Below the pieces are notes generated by a model that saw nothing but the letters and a program-made list of their open reading frames with translations, searched no databases and was not told the origin of the DNA. Position numbers and translations under genes: made by a program. Of a stretch of 64,000 nucleotides of DNA, positions 43,354-52,434 are shown one piece after another. The DNA comes from CAVPHV01 sp963704825 (GTDB lineage: Bacteria > Actinomycetota > Acidimicrobiia > Spongiisociales > UBA5794): NCBI GenBank assembly GCA_963704825.1, contig CAVPHV010000005.1, forward strand, positions 1 to 64,000. The letters run 5' to 3'. The stretch's first letter is position 1. Each line of letters starts with the position of its first letter.

Positions 43354-43826
43354 GTCGCGTACCTCTCTTTGATGGCAACGGCGACGTTGTCGGGCACGAG
43401 GTTATCGACTGCGCCACCCAATCCGGCCACTTGCTTGACGAGCGACGACGACAGGTACCCGTACTCGGGCTTCGTAGCCACAAACAGCGTAACGATGCCG
43501 GAGAGATGCCGGTTCATCTGGGACATTTGAATCTCGTAGTCGAAGTCCGTCATAGCCCTAAGTCCTTTGACGATCACGTTGATGTCGCGCTCCGCGGCGA
43601 AGTCAACGAGCAAGCCGTCGAAGGCATCGACCTCGACGTTGTCCCACTCGGCGCAGCATTCGCGCAGAATCTCCATCCGCTCCTCATCGCTGAACAGAGG
43701 AGACTTCGAGGGATTCCGCACGATCGCCACCAAGACGCGATCAAAGATCGAGGCGCACCGTTCGATGACGTCGAGATGCCCTTTTGTGGGTGGGTCAAAA
43801 CTCCCGGGCACTAGTGCCGCGATCAC
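43350..43826 (-). CDS. coaD: Phosphopantetheine adenylyltransferase
   Basis: 158 residues. VPGSFDPPTKGHLDVIERC carries the TxGH nucleotidyl-transfer motif; GLRAMTDFDYEIQM and the C-terminal SSSLVKQVAGLGG follow. Fourth step of coenzyme A synthesis. It overlaps both rsmD (upstream) and the DivIVA-like gene by 4 bp. Confidence 0.96.
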   Translation of the reverse strand: MIAALVPGSFDPPTKGHLDVIERCASIFDRVLVAIVRNPSKSPLFSDEERMEILRECCAEWDNVEVDAFDGLLVDFAAERDINVIVKGLRAMTDFDYEIQMSQMNRHLSGIVTLFVATKPEYGYLSSSLVKQVAGLGGAVDNLVPDNVAVAIKERYAT

Positions 43827-44365
43827 GCGCTCTCCTTCTCAAACCGCCACAATTCGGTGTCCCCGTACCGACGGCGATCCGTCTGCACCAGACCCGCTGG
43901 AAGAGCCGGCGCCTCTCCACCGTACCGGCGATGGACCACCACCGTTGCGGCGTCCGAGAGACATGGTGCCAACTGTTCGAGGACCGTTGCCAGCGACGCT
44001 AGCGGGAGGGCGTAAGGCGGGTCAACGAATGCCAGGTCAAAGGTGTCGCGGCTGCGGGCGAGGAACGCGCCGACATCCTCGCCGACAACGTCACCGCCGA
44101 GGCCGACGGCGTCAATGTTTTTGCGCAGCACATCGAGCGCCGGCCGACCCTTCTCAACGAAGACGACCCGTCGGGCGCCCCGGCTGAGCGCCTCCAATCC
44201 GATCGAACCGGTCCCGGCGTACAGGTCGACGATGTCGGCGCCGACGACCCGTCCACCCAGCGACGAGAACAAGGCTTCCTTGGCTCGTCCCGTGAGCGGC
44301 CGGGTGTCGCCTCCCTGTGGCGAGACCAAGCGGCGCCCCTTGGCTGACCCGGCAATGATCCTCAT
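43823..44365 (-). CDS. rsmD: 16S rRNA (guanine966-N2)-methyltransferase RsmD
   Basis: 180 residues from ATG 44365. MRIIAGSAKGRRL, RPLTGRAKEALFSSLGG, the AdoMet loop DLYAGTGSIGLEALSRGA, and catalytic DPPY. The rsmD-coaD order is widely conserved. The long upstream extension of the frame is the 253-bp gap to recG and is not coding. Confidence 0.94.
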   Translation of the reverse strand: MRIIAGSAKGRRLVSPQGGDTRPLTGRAKEALFSSLGGRVVGADIVDLYAGTGSIGLEALSRGARRVVFVEKGRPALDVLRKNIDAVGLGGDVVGEDVGAFLARSRDTFDLAFVDPPYALPLASLATVLEQLAPCLSDAATVVVHRRYGGEAPALPAGLVQTDRRRYGDTELWRFEKESA

Positions 44366-44395
44366 CGGGCACCTCCAAACCGTGAACCCGTCGCT

Positions 44396-44437
44396 GGGCC
44401 GGCCCCCCTCGACCCGGCGTTCAAGAGGCGCCGGCCC
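44396..44437 (-). promoter_or_regulatory. Inverted repeat upstream of rsmD
   Basis: GGGCCGGC at 44396-44403 pairs with GCCGGCCC at 44430-44437. It lies 31 bp upstream of the rsmD start and may form a leader hairpin. The function is not known. Confidence 0.3.
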
Positions 44438-44533
44438 ACCTTCTCCGCGTTCGGCAAGCGGTGTCCAACCGTGCCGATCTGAAGCCGCACCTCCCAGGCG
44501 CGGGGCACAAGCCCAAACCCGGGAACGGTAGGG

Positions 44534-44562
44534 AGTGTCGAGGCCGAATAGGGCTCGACACT
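44534..44562 (-). terminator. Hairpin downstream of recG
   Basis: AGTGTCGAG, an 11-nt loop, then CTCGACACT: a perfect 9-bp stem 57 bp beyond the recG stop. There is no U run. Together with the upstream inverted repeat it separates recG from rsmD. Confidence 0.4.
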
Positions 44563-44618
44563 CGGGGGAATACCTCCGCGCCGCGAGGGAGGGCACAGGA
44601 GGGCACGCAGAGAGTGCG

Positions 44619-46826
44619 TTAGCTGCGAAACAGCCACTCTTCGTCCTTACCGAGAAGGGCTTCGACTTCGGCGGCGATCTCGGGGTGGGTCTTCAGATCG
44701 GGATCGGCGGCCACCAGGGCGAATGCCTCCTTGCGGGCCGTGACCAGGACCTTGGCGTCGCGAAGGATGTCGGCGAGCTTGAGGTCCTTCATGCCGGCCT
44801 GTCGGGTTCCGAACACCGTGCCCTGGCCTCGGATCCGCAGATCCTCTTCCGCCAGTCGGAAGCCGTCGGTGCTGGCGACCATGGCGGCCAAGCGTTCTTC
44901 GCCCTCGGGCGTCGTCGGGTCCGCCACCAGCACACACGTGGCCGGATGGGTGCCACGGCCGACTCTCCCCCGCAGCTGATGGAGTTGGCTCAGGCCAAAA
45001 CGATCGGCGTCCTCCACGACCATGACGGTCGCGTTGGGCACATCGATCCCAACCTCGATGACTGTCGTAGCCACCAACACATCGATGTCACCTGCCCGGA
45101 ACTCATGCATGACCCGGTCCTTGTCGGCGGGGCGGAGCTGCCCGTGGATCAGGCCGAGCCGCAGCTCGGGGAACACATGTTGGAGCCGCTCATATTCTGC
45201 GGTGGCCGAAACCACCTCGAGTTTGTCGCTGTCGTCCACCAACGGGCACACGACAAAGGCCTGCCTGCCGGCGTTTGCCTCACGCCGCACCAACTCGTAC
45301 ACCCGCTCGAGCGACGCCGCGTCGCTCCCAACGTGGTGGGTCTTGACCGGCGTCCTGCCGGGAGGCAGCTCGTCGAGAATGGAAACGTCGAGGTCGCCGT
45401 AGAGCGTCATCGAAAGGGTGCGCGGGATGGGCGTTGCCGTCATGATCAGCAAGTCGGGGTCATACGACTCCGCCTTCTCGCGCAGACGCACCCTCTGGTA
45501 GACGCCGAACCGATGCTGCTCGTCGACGACGGCCATGCCGAGCCGATCGAAGTGCAGCCCCTCCTGGATGAGGGCGTGGGTCCCAACCACCAGGTCGACG
45601 GTGCCGTCTCCGATCCAGGTCACAACGTCGGCCCGGCTCGCCGCCCCCGGCAGGGTGAAGTTGGTCTCTGCGCTGTTGGAGGTCAGCAGGGCCATTCGGA
45701 CGAACGGACGATCTTCATCCGCATCATCACCCGCAGCACCAAATAGGCTTTCCATGCCTGCCGGCGCCGACGGATCTTCCCGCGGCGGCCCAAGGCGCGC
45801 CCCCACGATCAGTTCTCGGATGGCGAGGAAATGTTGCTCTGCGAGCACCTCGGTCGGCGCCATGACGGCACCTTGATAGCCACTTTGGATCGCCGTCAAC
45901 AAAGCAGCAACGGCCACCACAGTCTTGCCCGAGCCAACCTCGCCCTGGAGGAGCCGATGCATCGCATGCGGACCCACCATGTCGTTCTGGATCTCATCGA
46001 TCGTGCGCAGCTGGGCGCCGGTCAGTTCGTAGGGCAACGCGGCGATGAAGTCGGCCACCAGGTAGCCCTCGGCGGAATGCGCCACCCCATGTGACCCATC
46101 GAGCTGGTGCTGTTTGCGCAGCGCCAACGCAGCTTCGAGGCGGAACAGTTCGTCGAACACCAGGCGGCGGCGAGCGGCATCGGCATCTTCCTTCGACTGT
46201 GGGAAGTGGATGTCCGCGATGGCATCGTCCCGCGTCACCAGCTTCAGTCGTTCCCGCATCTCGGCCGGCAGAATCTCGGTGATAGGCCGGGAGCGTTGCA
46301 GCGCGTTTGAGATTGAGTTCCTGATCTGGAAGGGACGGAATCCTCCCGCCGCCGAGTGGATCGGCACTACCCGCCCCGTCACCAGCGAATCGTCCCCCCA
46401 GGTGTCGACGTCGGGGCTCTTCATCTGCAGCTTGCCCCGAAATCGTTCGGCCTTGCCGGACAGGACGACCTCGCTCCCCTCTTCGATCCTCAGGTAGGGG
46501 TTGAACCAGATGGCGGTGACCACGCTGGTGCCGTCGGTGATCACCGCCGTGATCATCGTGCGCCCTCGCGAGATGCGGCGGCGCACCACGGAGAGCACCG
46601 TGCCGCCGACGGTGACCTCTTCGCCCAAGGGAACGGCGGCCAGGTCGAAGATCTGCGACCGATCCAGGTAGCGGCGCGGCACGTGCAGGAGGAGATCCGC
46701 AACGCTGTGAATCCCGGCTTCGCCGAGTTTCTTGGCCGACTTCGGCCCGATCCCCTTGACTTCCGTGGCGGGAACACCACTCAAGAACGCCAACGACCGG
46801 CCGGTCGATTGTTCAGCCCGAGACAT
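44619..46826 (-). CDS. recG: ATP-dependent DNA helicase RecG
   Basis: 735 residues from ATG 46826. The N-terminal wedge/OB domain starts with VKGIGPKSAKKLGEAGIHSV. Helicase motifs: Walker A LLQGEVGSGKTVVAVAALL, VVDEQHRFGVYQR (DEQH), MTATPIPRTLSM, and VIEVGIDVPNATVMV with QLRGRVGRG. RecG remodels stalled forks and Holliday junctions. It diverges from rpmB. Confidence 0.96.
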   Translation of the reverse strand: MSRAEQSTGRSLAFLSGVPATEVKGIGPKSAKKLGEAGIHSVADLLLHVPRRYLDRSQIFDLAAVPLGEEVTVGGTVLSVVRRRISRGRTMITAVITDGTSVVTAIWFNPYLRIEEGSEVVLSGKAERFRGKLQMKSPDVDTWGDDSLVTGRVVPIHSAAGGFRPFQIRNSISNALQRSRPITEILPAEMRERLKLVTRDDAIADIHFPQSKEDADAARRRLVFDELFRLEAALALRKQHQLDGSHGVAHSAEGYLVADFIAALPYELTGAQLRTIDEIQNDMVGPHAMHRLLQGEVGSGKTVVAVAALLTAIQSGYQGAVMAPTEVLAEQHFLAIRELIVGARLGPPREDPSAPAGMESLFGAAGDDADEDRPFVRMALLTSNSAETNFTLPGAASRADVVTWIGDGTVDLVVGTHALIQEGLHFDRLGMAVVDEQHRFGVYQRVRLREKAESYDPDLLIMTATPIPRTLSMTLYGDLDVSILDELPPGRTPVKTHHVGSDAASLERVYELVRREANAGRQAFVVCPLVDDSDKLEVVSATAEYERLQHVFPELRLGLIHGQLRPADKDRVMHEFRAGDIDVLVATTVIEVGIDVPNATVMVVEDADRFGLSQLHQLRGRVGRGTHPATCVLVADPTTPEGEERLAAMVASTDGFRLAEEDLRIRGQGTVFGTRQAGMKDLKLADILRDAKVLVTARKEAFALVAADPDLKTHPEIAAEVEALLGKDEEWLFRS

Positions 46827-46910
46827 AGCCCAAGAGCATACGACCGACCTGTGCCGAGCCCACACAACTGCCGCAGCGGCGTATTCGCTGAGTTGCCGTA
46901 GGAAGGCGCG

Positions 46911-46941
46911 TTGCGGTCTTGGCAGGTAGTGCTGTTACAAT
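46911..46941 (+). promoter_or_regulatory. Candidate rpmB promoter with extended -10
   Basis: TGTTACAAT gives an extended -10 (TACAAT at 46936-46941), 28 bp before the rpmB ATG. TTGCGG at 46911 is a possible -35 with a long 19-bp spacer; the extended -10 may suffice. Confidence 0.45.
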
Positions 46942-46969
46942 CCCGCCCGCTTCAGGAGGTCTCCCCAAT

Positions 46970-47158
46970 ATGTCTTATCGCTGTGAGGTTTGCGGCAAAG
47001 AGCCGTGGGTCGGCAAGCAAGTCAGCTTCTCGCACAAGCGCTCCAGCCGTCGCTGGTTGCCGAATATTCAGCGCGTCCGCGTGAAGCACGGCAGCAACTC
47101 GAAGCGCATTCGGGTCTGTACGTCGTGCATCAAGGCGGGCAAGATCGAGAAGGTCTGA
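46970..47158 (+). CDS. rpmB: 50S ribosomal protein L28
   Basis: 62 residues, ATG 46970 with a full AGGAGG upstream. MSYRCEVCGKEPWVGKQVSF and VCTSCIKAGKIEKV give two CxxC pairs, the zinc-binding form. The start is fixed by the ribosome site and by homology. Confidence 0.96.
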   Translation: MSYRCEVCGKEPWVGKQVSFSHKRSSRRWLPNIQRVRVKHGSNSKRIRVCTSCIKAGKIEKV

Positions 47159-47160
47159 CG

Positions 47161-47373
47161 GTGCAAGGCGTCGTCAAGGTCTACGACCCAGAGACGGGCG
47201 TGGGTGTGATCGTGCGCGACGACAATCAGGCCGAGGTCTTGCTCGGGCCGGGTTCACTCGCCGGCTCACTATTCCGAACCCTCCGCCAGGGACAGCGGGT
47301 CATCTTCGACACCGAGGATCGTGACGGCGTGCTCTATGCGGACCGCCTCCGCTTTGGCTCCGACGGCTACTGA
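47161..47373 (+). CDS. Cold-shock-domain-like small protein
   Basis: 70 residues from GTG 47161, two bases after the rpmB stop. MQGVVKVYDPETGVGVIVRD resembles the start of CspA-type OB folds (MxGxVKxF..xxGxGxI), and VIFDTEDRDGVLYADRLRF could be the last strands. The aromatic RNP1/RNP2 residues are poorly conserved, so nucleic-acid binding is uncertain. Confidence 0.55.
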   Translation: MQGVVKVYDPETGVGVIVRDDNQAEVLLGPGSLAGSLFRTLRQGQRVIFDTEDRDGVLYADRLRFGSDGY

Positions 47374-47501
47374 GGTAGCCGCGCCGGGCTGCTCCGCCAA
47401 CCACCCTCCTGCCAAGGCATTGCCTGATGTGAGTCAGCGCTCGTGTCGGTATGATCCAAACAGCGGACAAGACCGAACTGTATCGACGGAAGGGGTATTG
47501 A

Positions 47502-47735
47502 GTGGTCGAGGCATTCATCCTGATCCAGACGGAAGTCGGCAAGGCACTCGAGGTTGCCGAAGAGATCGGCCGCATCAGCGGCGTCACATCGTCCGAGGCC
47601 GTGACAGGCCCCTACGACGCGATCGTGCATACCCAAGCTGCTGATGTGGACGCTCTCGGCAAGATGGTCGTGGCCCGGATCCAATCGGTCGACGGCATCA
47701 CGCGAACGCTGACGTGCCCAGTCATCAACATGTGA
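47502..47735 (+). CDS. Lrp/AsnC ligand-binding (RAM) domain protein
   Basis: 77 residues forming a stand-alone RAM domain: FILIQTEVGKALEVAEEI, GVTSSEAVTGPYDAIVHTQA and the final VDGITRTLTCPVINM. It has no DNA-binding helix-turn-helix. Such proteins assemble into decamers and bind amino acids. GTG start with GGAAGGGG upstream. A -10-like TATGAT lies at 47450-47455. Confidence 0.85.
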   Translation: MVEAFILIQTEVGKALEVAEEIGRISGVTSSEAVTGPYDAIVHTQAADVDALGKMVVARIQSVDGITRTLTCPVINM

Positions 47736-47771
47736 GGCGGGCTGCGCCCGCGTCCTCGCGCTGAGTCGGCG

Positions 47772-48089
47772 ATGAAACGGCTGCTCCTTGTCCTCGTTGC
47801 GGCCCTGCTCGGCTCCGCTGCAGGCAACGTCTTTCGCAAGTCCTTCATCGCTCCGGAGACGGGTGGAGCCGAAGGCAAAGAGTCGGAGCTCGTCATCACC
47901 GGCTCGTTGGTAGGGAGCGCCGCGGCGACTCTCGCCGGGTTGTTCTCACGCCGCTGGGGTTGGGTGATCGCCTTCGTGGCATCGGCGGCGCTGACGGCGG
48001 CAACCGGAGAAGAGCTCGATTACCGCGTCGCCGGGATCACCGGACGTCGCCGACCCACGACGACGTCAACGGACGCAGTCAGCGATTGA
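47772..48089 (+). CDS. Hypothetical membrane protein, 105 aa
   Basis: The N-terminus has a signal-anchor-like helix (LLLVLVAALLGSAAGNVFRK), with two more helices (VGSAAATLAGLF; WGWVIAFVASAALTAATG) and a basic Thr-rich tail. Family unknown. Its 3' end overlaps the convergent ddl stop by 11 bp. Confidence 0.5.
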   Translation: MKRLLLVLVAALLGSAAGNVFRKSFIAPETGGAEGKESELVITGSLVGSAAATLAGLFSRRWGWVIAFVASAALTAATGEELDYRVAGITGRRRPTTTSTDAVSD

Positions 48090-49086
48090 CGGCGAGTTCG
48101 ACGAGTTCGTTGCACAGCTCCGGATAGGCCAACCCTGAGGCCTCCCACATCTTGGGGAACCCGGAGATGGGGGTGAATCCCGGCATCGTGTTGACTTCGT
48201 TGATGAGGAAGCCCCGCCCCCGCTCGAGGAAGAAGTCGACTCTGGCGAGGCCACGACACTCGAGCGCGGTGAACGCTCGCGCGGCGAGATCTCTGACCCG
48301 CTCAACCTGCGGCGATGTCATTTCGGCGGGCGTGACAAATCGGCTGGTCTCATCGTGGTATTTGCTCTCGTAGTCGTACCAATCGCCCTCGATCACGATC
48401 TCGCCGGGATTCGACACCCGAGGACCTTCCAGCACGGCGACCTCGATCTCGCGGCCTTTGATGGCTTCCTCAACGATCACCTTCGGTCCGTGCCGCAGCG
48501 CGGCTTCGATGCCCTCCTTGAGTTCAGCGTCACTAGCGGCCCGCGAGACCCCGACCGACGAACCCAACTGCACCGGTTTGACGAACACCGGCAGCCCAAG
48601 TTCGGCCACGACCCGGGTCACCACGGCGGGGGCATTGGAGAACTCGTCCTCGCGAACCACCGTCCATGGTGCCGTCGGAAGCCCGGCTTGCACCAGAACC
48701 TGTTTGGTGAGGTCCTTCTCCATGGCCAGCGCGGACGAAAGCACGTCGCATCCCACATACGGAGTTCCGGCGATCTCGAAAAGGCCCTGAATTGTGCCGT
48801 CCTCACCAAAGGGTCCATGCAGGACGGGGAACACAACGTCGAACCCGATCTCGTCCGTCCCGCTGCTCAGCGTCCCGGACGGCACTCGCAACGAGACGGG
48901 ACGCCCCGCCGCGACGAGCGGCCTTCGGGAGCGATTCGCCAGGTGCCACTCCCCTTTGCGATCGATTCCGACGAGGATCACCTGATGCCCGCCGCCCTCG
49001 AGTGCCTGCATGACGGCGACGGCAGAAACACAAGAAACCTCGTGCTCCGCCGACCTGCCGCCGAACAGAAGTAGTACGCGTGCCAT
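48079..49086 (-). CDS. ddl: D-alanine--D-alanine ligase
   Basis: 335 residues from ATG 49086. LLLFGGRSAEHEVSCVSA, LHGPFGEDGTIQGLFE, the ATP-grasp loop VKPVQLGSSVGVSRA, and RVDFFLERGRGFLINEVNTMPG. It makes the D-Ala-D-Ala of peptidoglycan. The long upstream extension of the frame is the antisense of the kinase gene and is not coding. Confidence 0.95.
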   Translation of the reverse strand: MARVLLLFGGRSAEHEVSCVSAVAVMQALEGGGHQVILVGIDRKGEWHLANRSRRPLVAAGRPVSLRVPSGTLSSGTDEIGFDVVFPVLHGPFGEDGTIQGLFEIAGTPYVGCDVLSSALAMEKDLTKQVLVQAGLPTAPWTVVREDEFSNAPAVVTRVVAELGLPVFVKPVQLGSSVGVSRAASDAELKEGIEAALRHGPKVIVEEAIKGREIEVAVLEGPRVSNPGEIVIEGDWYDYESKYHDETSRFVTPAEMTSPQVERVRDLAARAFTALECRGLARVDFFLERGRGFLINEVNTMPGFTPISGFPKMWEASGLAYPELCNELVELAVNR

Positions 49087-49101
49087 GACGAAGAGGTTAC
49101 C

Positions 49102-50937
49102 GTGACTGGCGACATGCTCCCGGGAAATAGAGGAAGCGCCGCGGTGAGCGACCGCGACCTGTTCATCGGGTACCGGATTCGCGTCATCTACATCGGCCTG
49201 CTGGTCTCCTGGCTGGCCGTCATTGCCTATGCCGTGGCTGCCTCGCGCAGCAACGGCCCGGACGATGGCCAGCTGTTTCTCAACGTCCTCCTTCTCGCCG
49301 GTGGCGTCCTCCTGCTGACATTGACGCCGTGGCGCAGCGTGCTGGCCACCCGCTTCGGTGATCCCCTCATTCTGATCTGGTGCACCCTCGCCGTCACCGG
49401 TCTCCTCCTCGGCGACGAACTTCGCAGCGATGAACCGATCGTTGCTGCCTTCATCGCAGTGATCGTGTTTGCCGGCGCACTGCTGGTTGCCCCGGTGACG
49501 CTGGCATCCATCGGTGCAATCGCGGCCACGGGCTATCTGATTGCCCTCGATCGATCCCCCGTCGAGTTGTCGACCGGTCAAACCGCGGCTCGCCTCATCG
49601 CCTTTGTATTGGCGATGGCGTTCACATTGATCACGGCGCGCGGCATCAGTCGCGAGCTGCGCGTCACCCGGCAGCAACTCGAGGTGCTCGACGATGAGAG
49701 CCAGGAAGTCGAACGGCGGCGCCAGGAACTCGATCAGCTCTATGCCGTCTCGCGGACCATTGGAATGGGGAGCAAGCTCGCCGAAGTACTCCCTGAGTTG
49801 GTTGGGCGGGTCGTCACCGCCGTCAACGCCAAGATCGGGCTCGTCTTCCTCTATCGCCCCAGCCAGGAAGCCCTCGAGCTCATCTCGCCGGTGTGGGTCG
49901 CCGGACACACCCTGAAGGCCGAGGGCTATACGTTGCCGCTCACCGATCCGGGCAGCGTGCAGCGGGTCTTCACCAGCGGAGAGCCACTCGTACGCAACGA
50001 CCTCGTCCACGCCGGGCCGGCGGATTCGCTCCTGACCGATCTGGACACAACCCGCGTGGCGGCCGTGCCGCTGCGGATCGAGGCCAGGCCCATTGGCGTG
50101 CTGATGGTGGCGGACAAGGCAACCGGCAATTTCAACAACGACGACATCGAGGCGCTCGAGTCACTCGCCGGCCCTTCGGCCCTGGTGCTCAACCAGATGG
50201 CCCGCTACGAAGAGGCACAGGAGACCGGCGAGAAGATGGCCGAGCTGGCCCAGCTGAAGACCGACTTCGTTTCGGTCGTCAGCCACGAGTTGCGCACTCC
50301 GTTGACATCCATCATCGGCTCGCTCAAGACTCTGCAGCGACCGGAGTTGGCGCCGGCGTCAGAGAGCGCCCGCGACCTCATCGAGACGGCGGAACGCCAG
50401 GCGAACCGACTGCGGACGCTGATCGAGGACCTCCTGGTCGTGTCTCGACTGGACAACCAAGCCTTGCCGGTGCGGCCGATCGCACTGGACCTGGCCGTCT
50501 TCCTCAAGGAGGTCGTATCCGACATCCCCGCCACGTCCGGGAGGGTCATCATCGAGCCCATGACCGAGCAGGTGACGCTCGAAGCCGATGCCGACCATCT
50601 CAGGCGGATCATCACCAACCTCGTTGAGAACGCACTCAAGTATGCCCAGGACAGCCCCGTTGAAGTCGGGGTTCGCTCCAAACAGACCGAGGTTTGGATC
50701 TCGGTGATCGACCACGGTCACGGTATCCCCTACGAACTACACGACCTGATCTTTCAGCGGTTCACGCAGGTGGAGCGGCACGAAACCCGTGGAGTGGGCG
50801 GCACCGGACTCGGGCTGTCGATCGTGCGTGGCCTGTCCGAGGCGATGGGGGGCAGGGTGTGGTTTGAGCCGACTGTCGGTGGTGGCGCTACCTTCACCGT
50901 GGCGATGCCCCGACTCTCAGCTGCTCGGCCGTCGTAG
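49102..50937 (+). CDS. Membrane sensor histidine kinase with GAF domain
   Basis: 611 residues from GTG 49102 (ATG 49114 or GTG 49144 are alternatives). Six hydrophobic segments lie between about 25 and 185. A short coiled coil, a GAF domain (about 220-370), HisKA with His395 in VSVVSHELRTPL, and HATPase_c with N box IITNLVENALKYA and G boxes DHGHGIPYELHD and GVGGTGLGLSIV follow. No response regulator is adjacent, so it is an orphan kinase. It is divergent from ddl with only 15 bp between the start codons. Confidence 0.92.
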   Translation: MTGDMLPGNRGSAAVSDRDLFIGYRIRVIYIGLLVSWLAVIAYAVAASRSNGPDDGQLFLNVLLLAGGVLLLTLTPWRSVLATRFGDPLILIWCTLAVTGLLLGDELRSDEPIVAAFIAVIVFAGALLVAPVTLASIGAIAATGYLIALDRSPVELSTGQTAARLIAFVLAMAFTLITARGISRELRVTRQQLEVLDDESQEVERRRQELDQLYAVSRTIGMGSKLAEVLPELVGRVVTAVNAKIGLVFLYRPSQEALELISPVWVAGHTLKAEGYTLPLTDPGSVQRVFTSGEPLVRNDLVHAGPADSLLTDLDTTRVAAVPLRIEARPIGVLMVADKATGNFNNDDIEALESLAGPSALVLNQMARYEEAQETGEKMAELAQLKTDFVSVVSHELRTPLTSIIGSLKTLQRPELAPASESARDLIETAERQANRLRTLIEDLLVVSRLDNQALPVRPIALDLAVFLKEVVSDIPATSGRVIIEPMTEQVTLEADADHLRRIITNLVENALKYAQDSPVEVGVRSKQTEVWISVIDHGHGIPYELHDLIFQRFTQVERHETRGVGGTGLGLSIVRGLSEAMGGRVWFEPTVGGGATFTVAMPRLSAARPS

Positions 50938-50980
50938 AGACCAGCCTCCCATTGGGTGTGCTGGTTCTCAGAGTCTGGCA

Positions 50981-51760
50981 CTAATCGGGAGCCGCTGCGA
51001 TGGCGTGGAAGCCGCCGTCGACGTGCACGATCTCACCGCTTGTCATCAGGGTCCAGTCCGACATGAGCAGACAGGCCATTCGAGCCACCGGATCGGGGTC
51101 GTAGACATCCCACGTAAGTGGGGCGCGGTTCCCCCACGCAGCTTCGAACAGTTCGAATCCTGGGATGGACTTGGCGGCAACGGTGCCGAGCGGACCGGCG
51201 GCGACGGCGTTGACACGGATCCCATCCCCCCCGAGGTCACGAGCCAAGTAGCGCGTCACGGACTGCAGCGCCGACTTGGCAACGCCCATCCAGTCGTACG
51301 CCGGCCAAGCCTGCGAGTTGTCGAAGTCGAGCGCCACCAGGCCACCGCCACCGGCCTTCTGGAGGAGAGGGCGGAGGCCGACGGCGAGCGTCTTGAACGA
51401 GAACGCCGAGGTGAGAAACGCGGTAGCGGCCGACTCGGCCGGTGTGGCGAGGAAGTTGCCGCCGAGGGCATCCTCCGGAGCAAACGCAATCGCGTGCAGG
51501 GCTCCGTCGACCGCCCCCCATCGTTCGTCGAGACCGGCGACGAGTGCGCTCATGTGATCGGGATCGTTGATGTCGAGTTCGAACACTTCCGGCATGACCG
51601 GGAGTCGCCGCGCCGAGCGTTCGGTCAGCCTCATCCCGCGCCCGAAGCCAGTGAGCACAACTTCGGCACCGTGCTCTTGAGCCACCCGAGCAGTGTGCCA
51701 AGCGATCGAACCATCGGTGAGCACACCGGTGATGACGAGGCGCTTCCCTTCCAGCAGCAC
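50981..51760 (-). CDS. fabI: Enoyl-ACP reductase, InhA-like
   Basis: 259 residues from GTG 51760, with GGAGG directly upstream. NADH site GVLTDGSIAWHTARVAQEHG; catalytic Tyr and Lys in PAYDWMGVAKSALQ; C-terminus MTSGEIVHVDGGFHAI. The spacing and sequence match mycobacterial InhA closely. It reduces 2-enoyl-ACP in FAS II. The gene has no FabG neighbour here, unlike fabG-inhA in mycobacteria. Confidence 0.93.
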   Translation of the reverse strand: MLLEGKRLVITGVLTDGSIAWHTARVAQEHGAEVVLTGFGRGMRLTERSARRLPVMPEVFELDINDPDHMSALVAGLDERWGAVDGALHAIAFAPEDALGGNFLATPAESAATAFLTSAFSFKTLAVGLRPLLQKAGGGGLVALDFDNSQAWPAYDWMGVAKSALQSVTRYLARDLGGDGIRVNAVAAGPLGTVAAKSIPGFELFEAAWGNRAPLTWDVYDPDPVARMACLLMSDWTLMTSGEIVHVDGGFHAIAAAPD

Positions 51761-51819
51761 AGGTCCTCCCAATTGTCGGCGCCGGACCCCGGTCCGGACG
51801 AATGGCCCGTAAGCCTAGA

Positions 51820-51918
51820 AGGGTGTTGAGCAAACGCCGTGCGAGATTGCGCCGGCGAGCAAACGCCTGGTCCTGGATGTCGCGGCAAGCCCAAGCTGGC
51901 CTTGTCCAACAGTCTTCC
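51820..51918 (-). repeat. Dispersed ~100-bp repeat, copy C
   Basis: Read on the minus strand, this is nearly the same as copy A along its whole length; I count about nine differences over ~98 aligned positions. Both terminal inverted repeats are present. It lies between fabI and a hypothetical membrane gene, filling most of a 187-bp gap. Confidence 0.8.
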
Positions 51919-51947
51919 ATGAGACTCTCAACGATCGACGTGAGCAC

Positions 51948-52304
51948 CTACGTGACGTTTGACCACGCCCGCAGGCCGAGACCCATGACAAACAACAGCA
52001 CCAGTCCGTAGGCGAGTGCAGGTCGCCGCGCCATCTGGGCGCGATAGATGTAGACAAACGCCAGCGTGAAGGCGATGACGAGTCCGTAGAACACGTGGAA
52101 GCCGTTGGCGGGGCGGAAGCCTTGCTGCCACAGAATCGCGCCTGCTCCGATTTGGATGAGCATGGCGCCGATGGCGACGGCCCGCGCCACACCGAAGGCC
52201 CGGCCGGGCGCCTTCTTGGCGATGGCCAACACCAGACCCCAGAGACCCACCACTCCTGTGGTGATGACGGAGACGTAGAACCAGTTGCCGTGGAAGGTGC
52301 GCAT
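51948..52304 (-). CDS. Hypothetical membrane protein, 118 aa
   Basis: Four predicted transmembrane helices: VSVITTGVVGLWGLVLAI, AVAIGAMLIQIGAGAILW, VFYGLVIAFTLAFVYIY and YGLVLLFVMGLGLRAW. ATG 52304 (MRTFHGNWFYVSV). The family is not recognised with certainty. It precedes the transporter gene divergently. Confidence 0.6.
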   Translation of the reverse strand: MRTFHGNWFYVSVITTGVVGLWGLVLAIAKKAPGRAFGVARAVAIGAMLIQIGAGAILWQQGFRPANGFHVFYGLVIAFTLAFVYIYRAQMARRPALAYGLVLLFVMGLGLRAWSNVT

Positions 52305-52434
52305 CGCACGGCGAGCTTAGACAGGGGGCCGACGCTGGCGGAGAAACTCGCATCGGGTCGGGCCGATTGCGGCCAGTTACCCGGTCGCGAAGAGGTCGAC
52401 CACTACGCTCGCGTTGCCTCGACGGAAGTGGACC

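Noticed and set aside
47390..47425. Possible fifth copy of the dispersed repeat (CCAACCACCCTCCTGCC)
   Set aside because: Only about 15 bp resemble the right end of copy A, with no core or opposite end.
48079..50010. 643-residue version of Ddl
   Set aside because: The extra N-terminal 308 codons are antisense to the histidine kinase gene. Ddl homology starts at ATG 49086.
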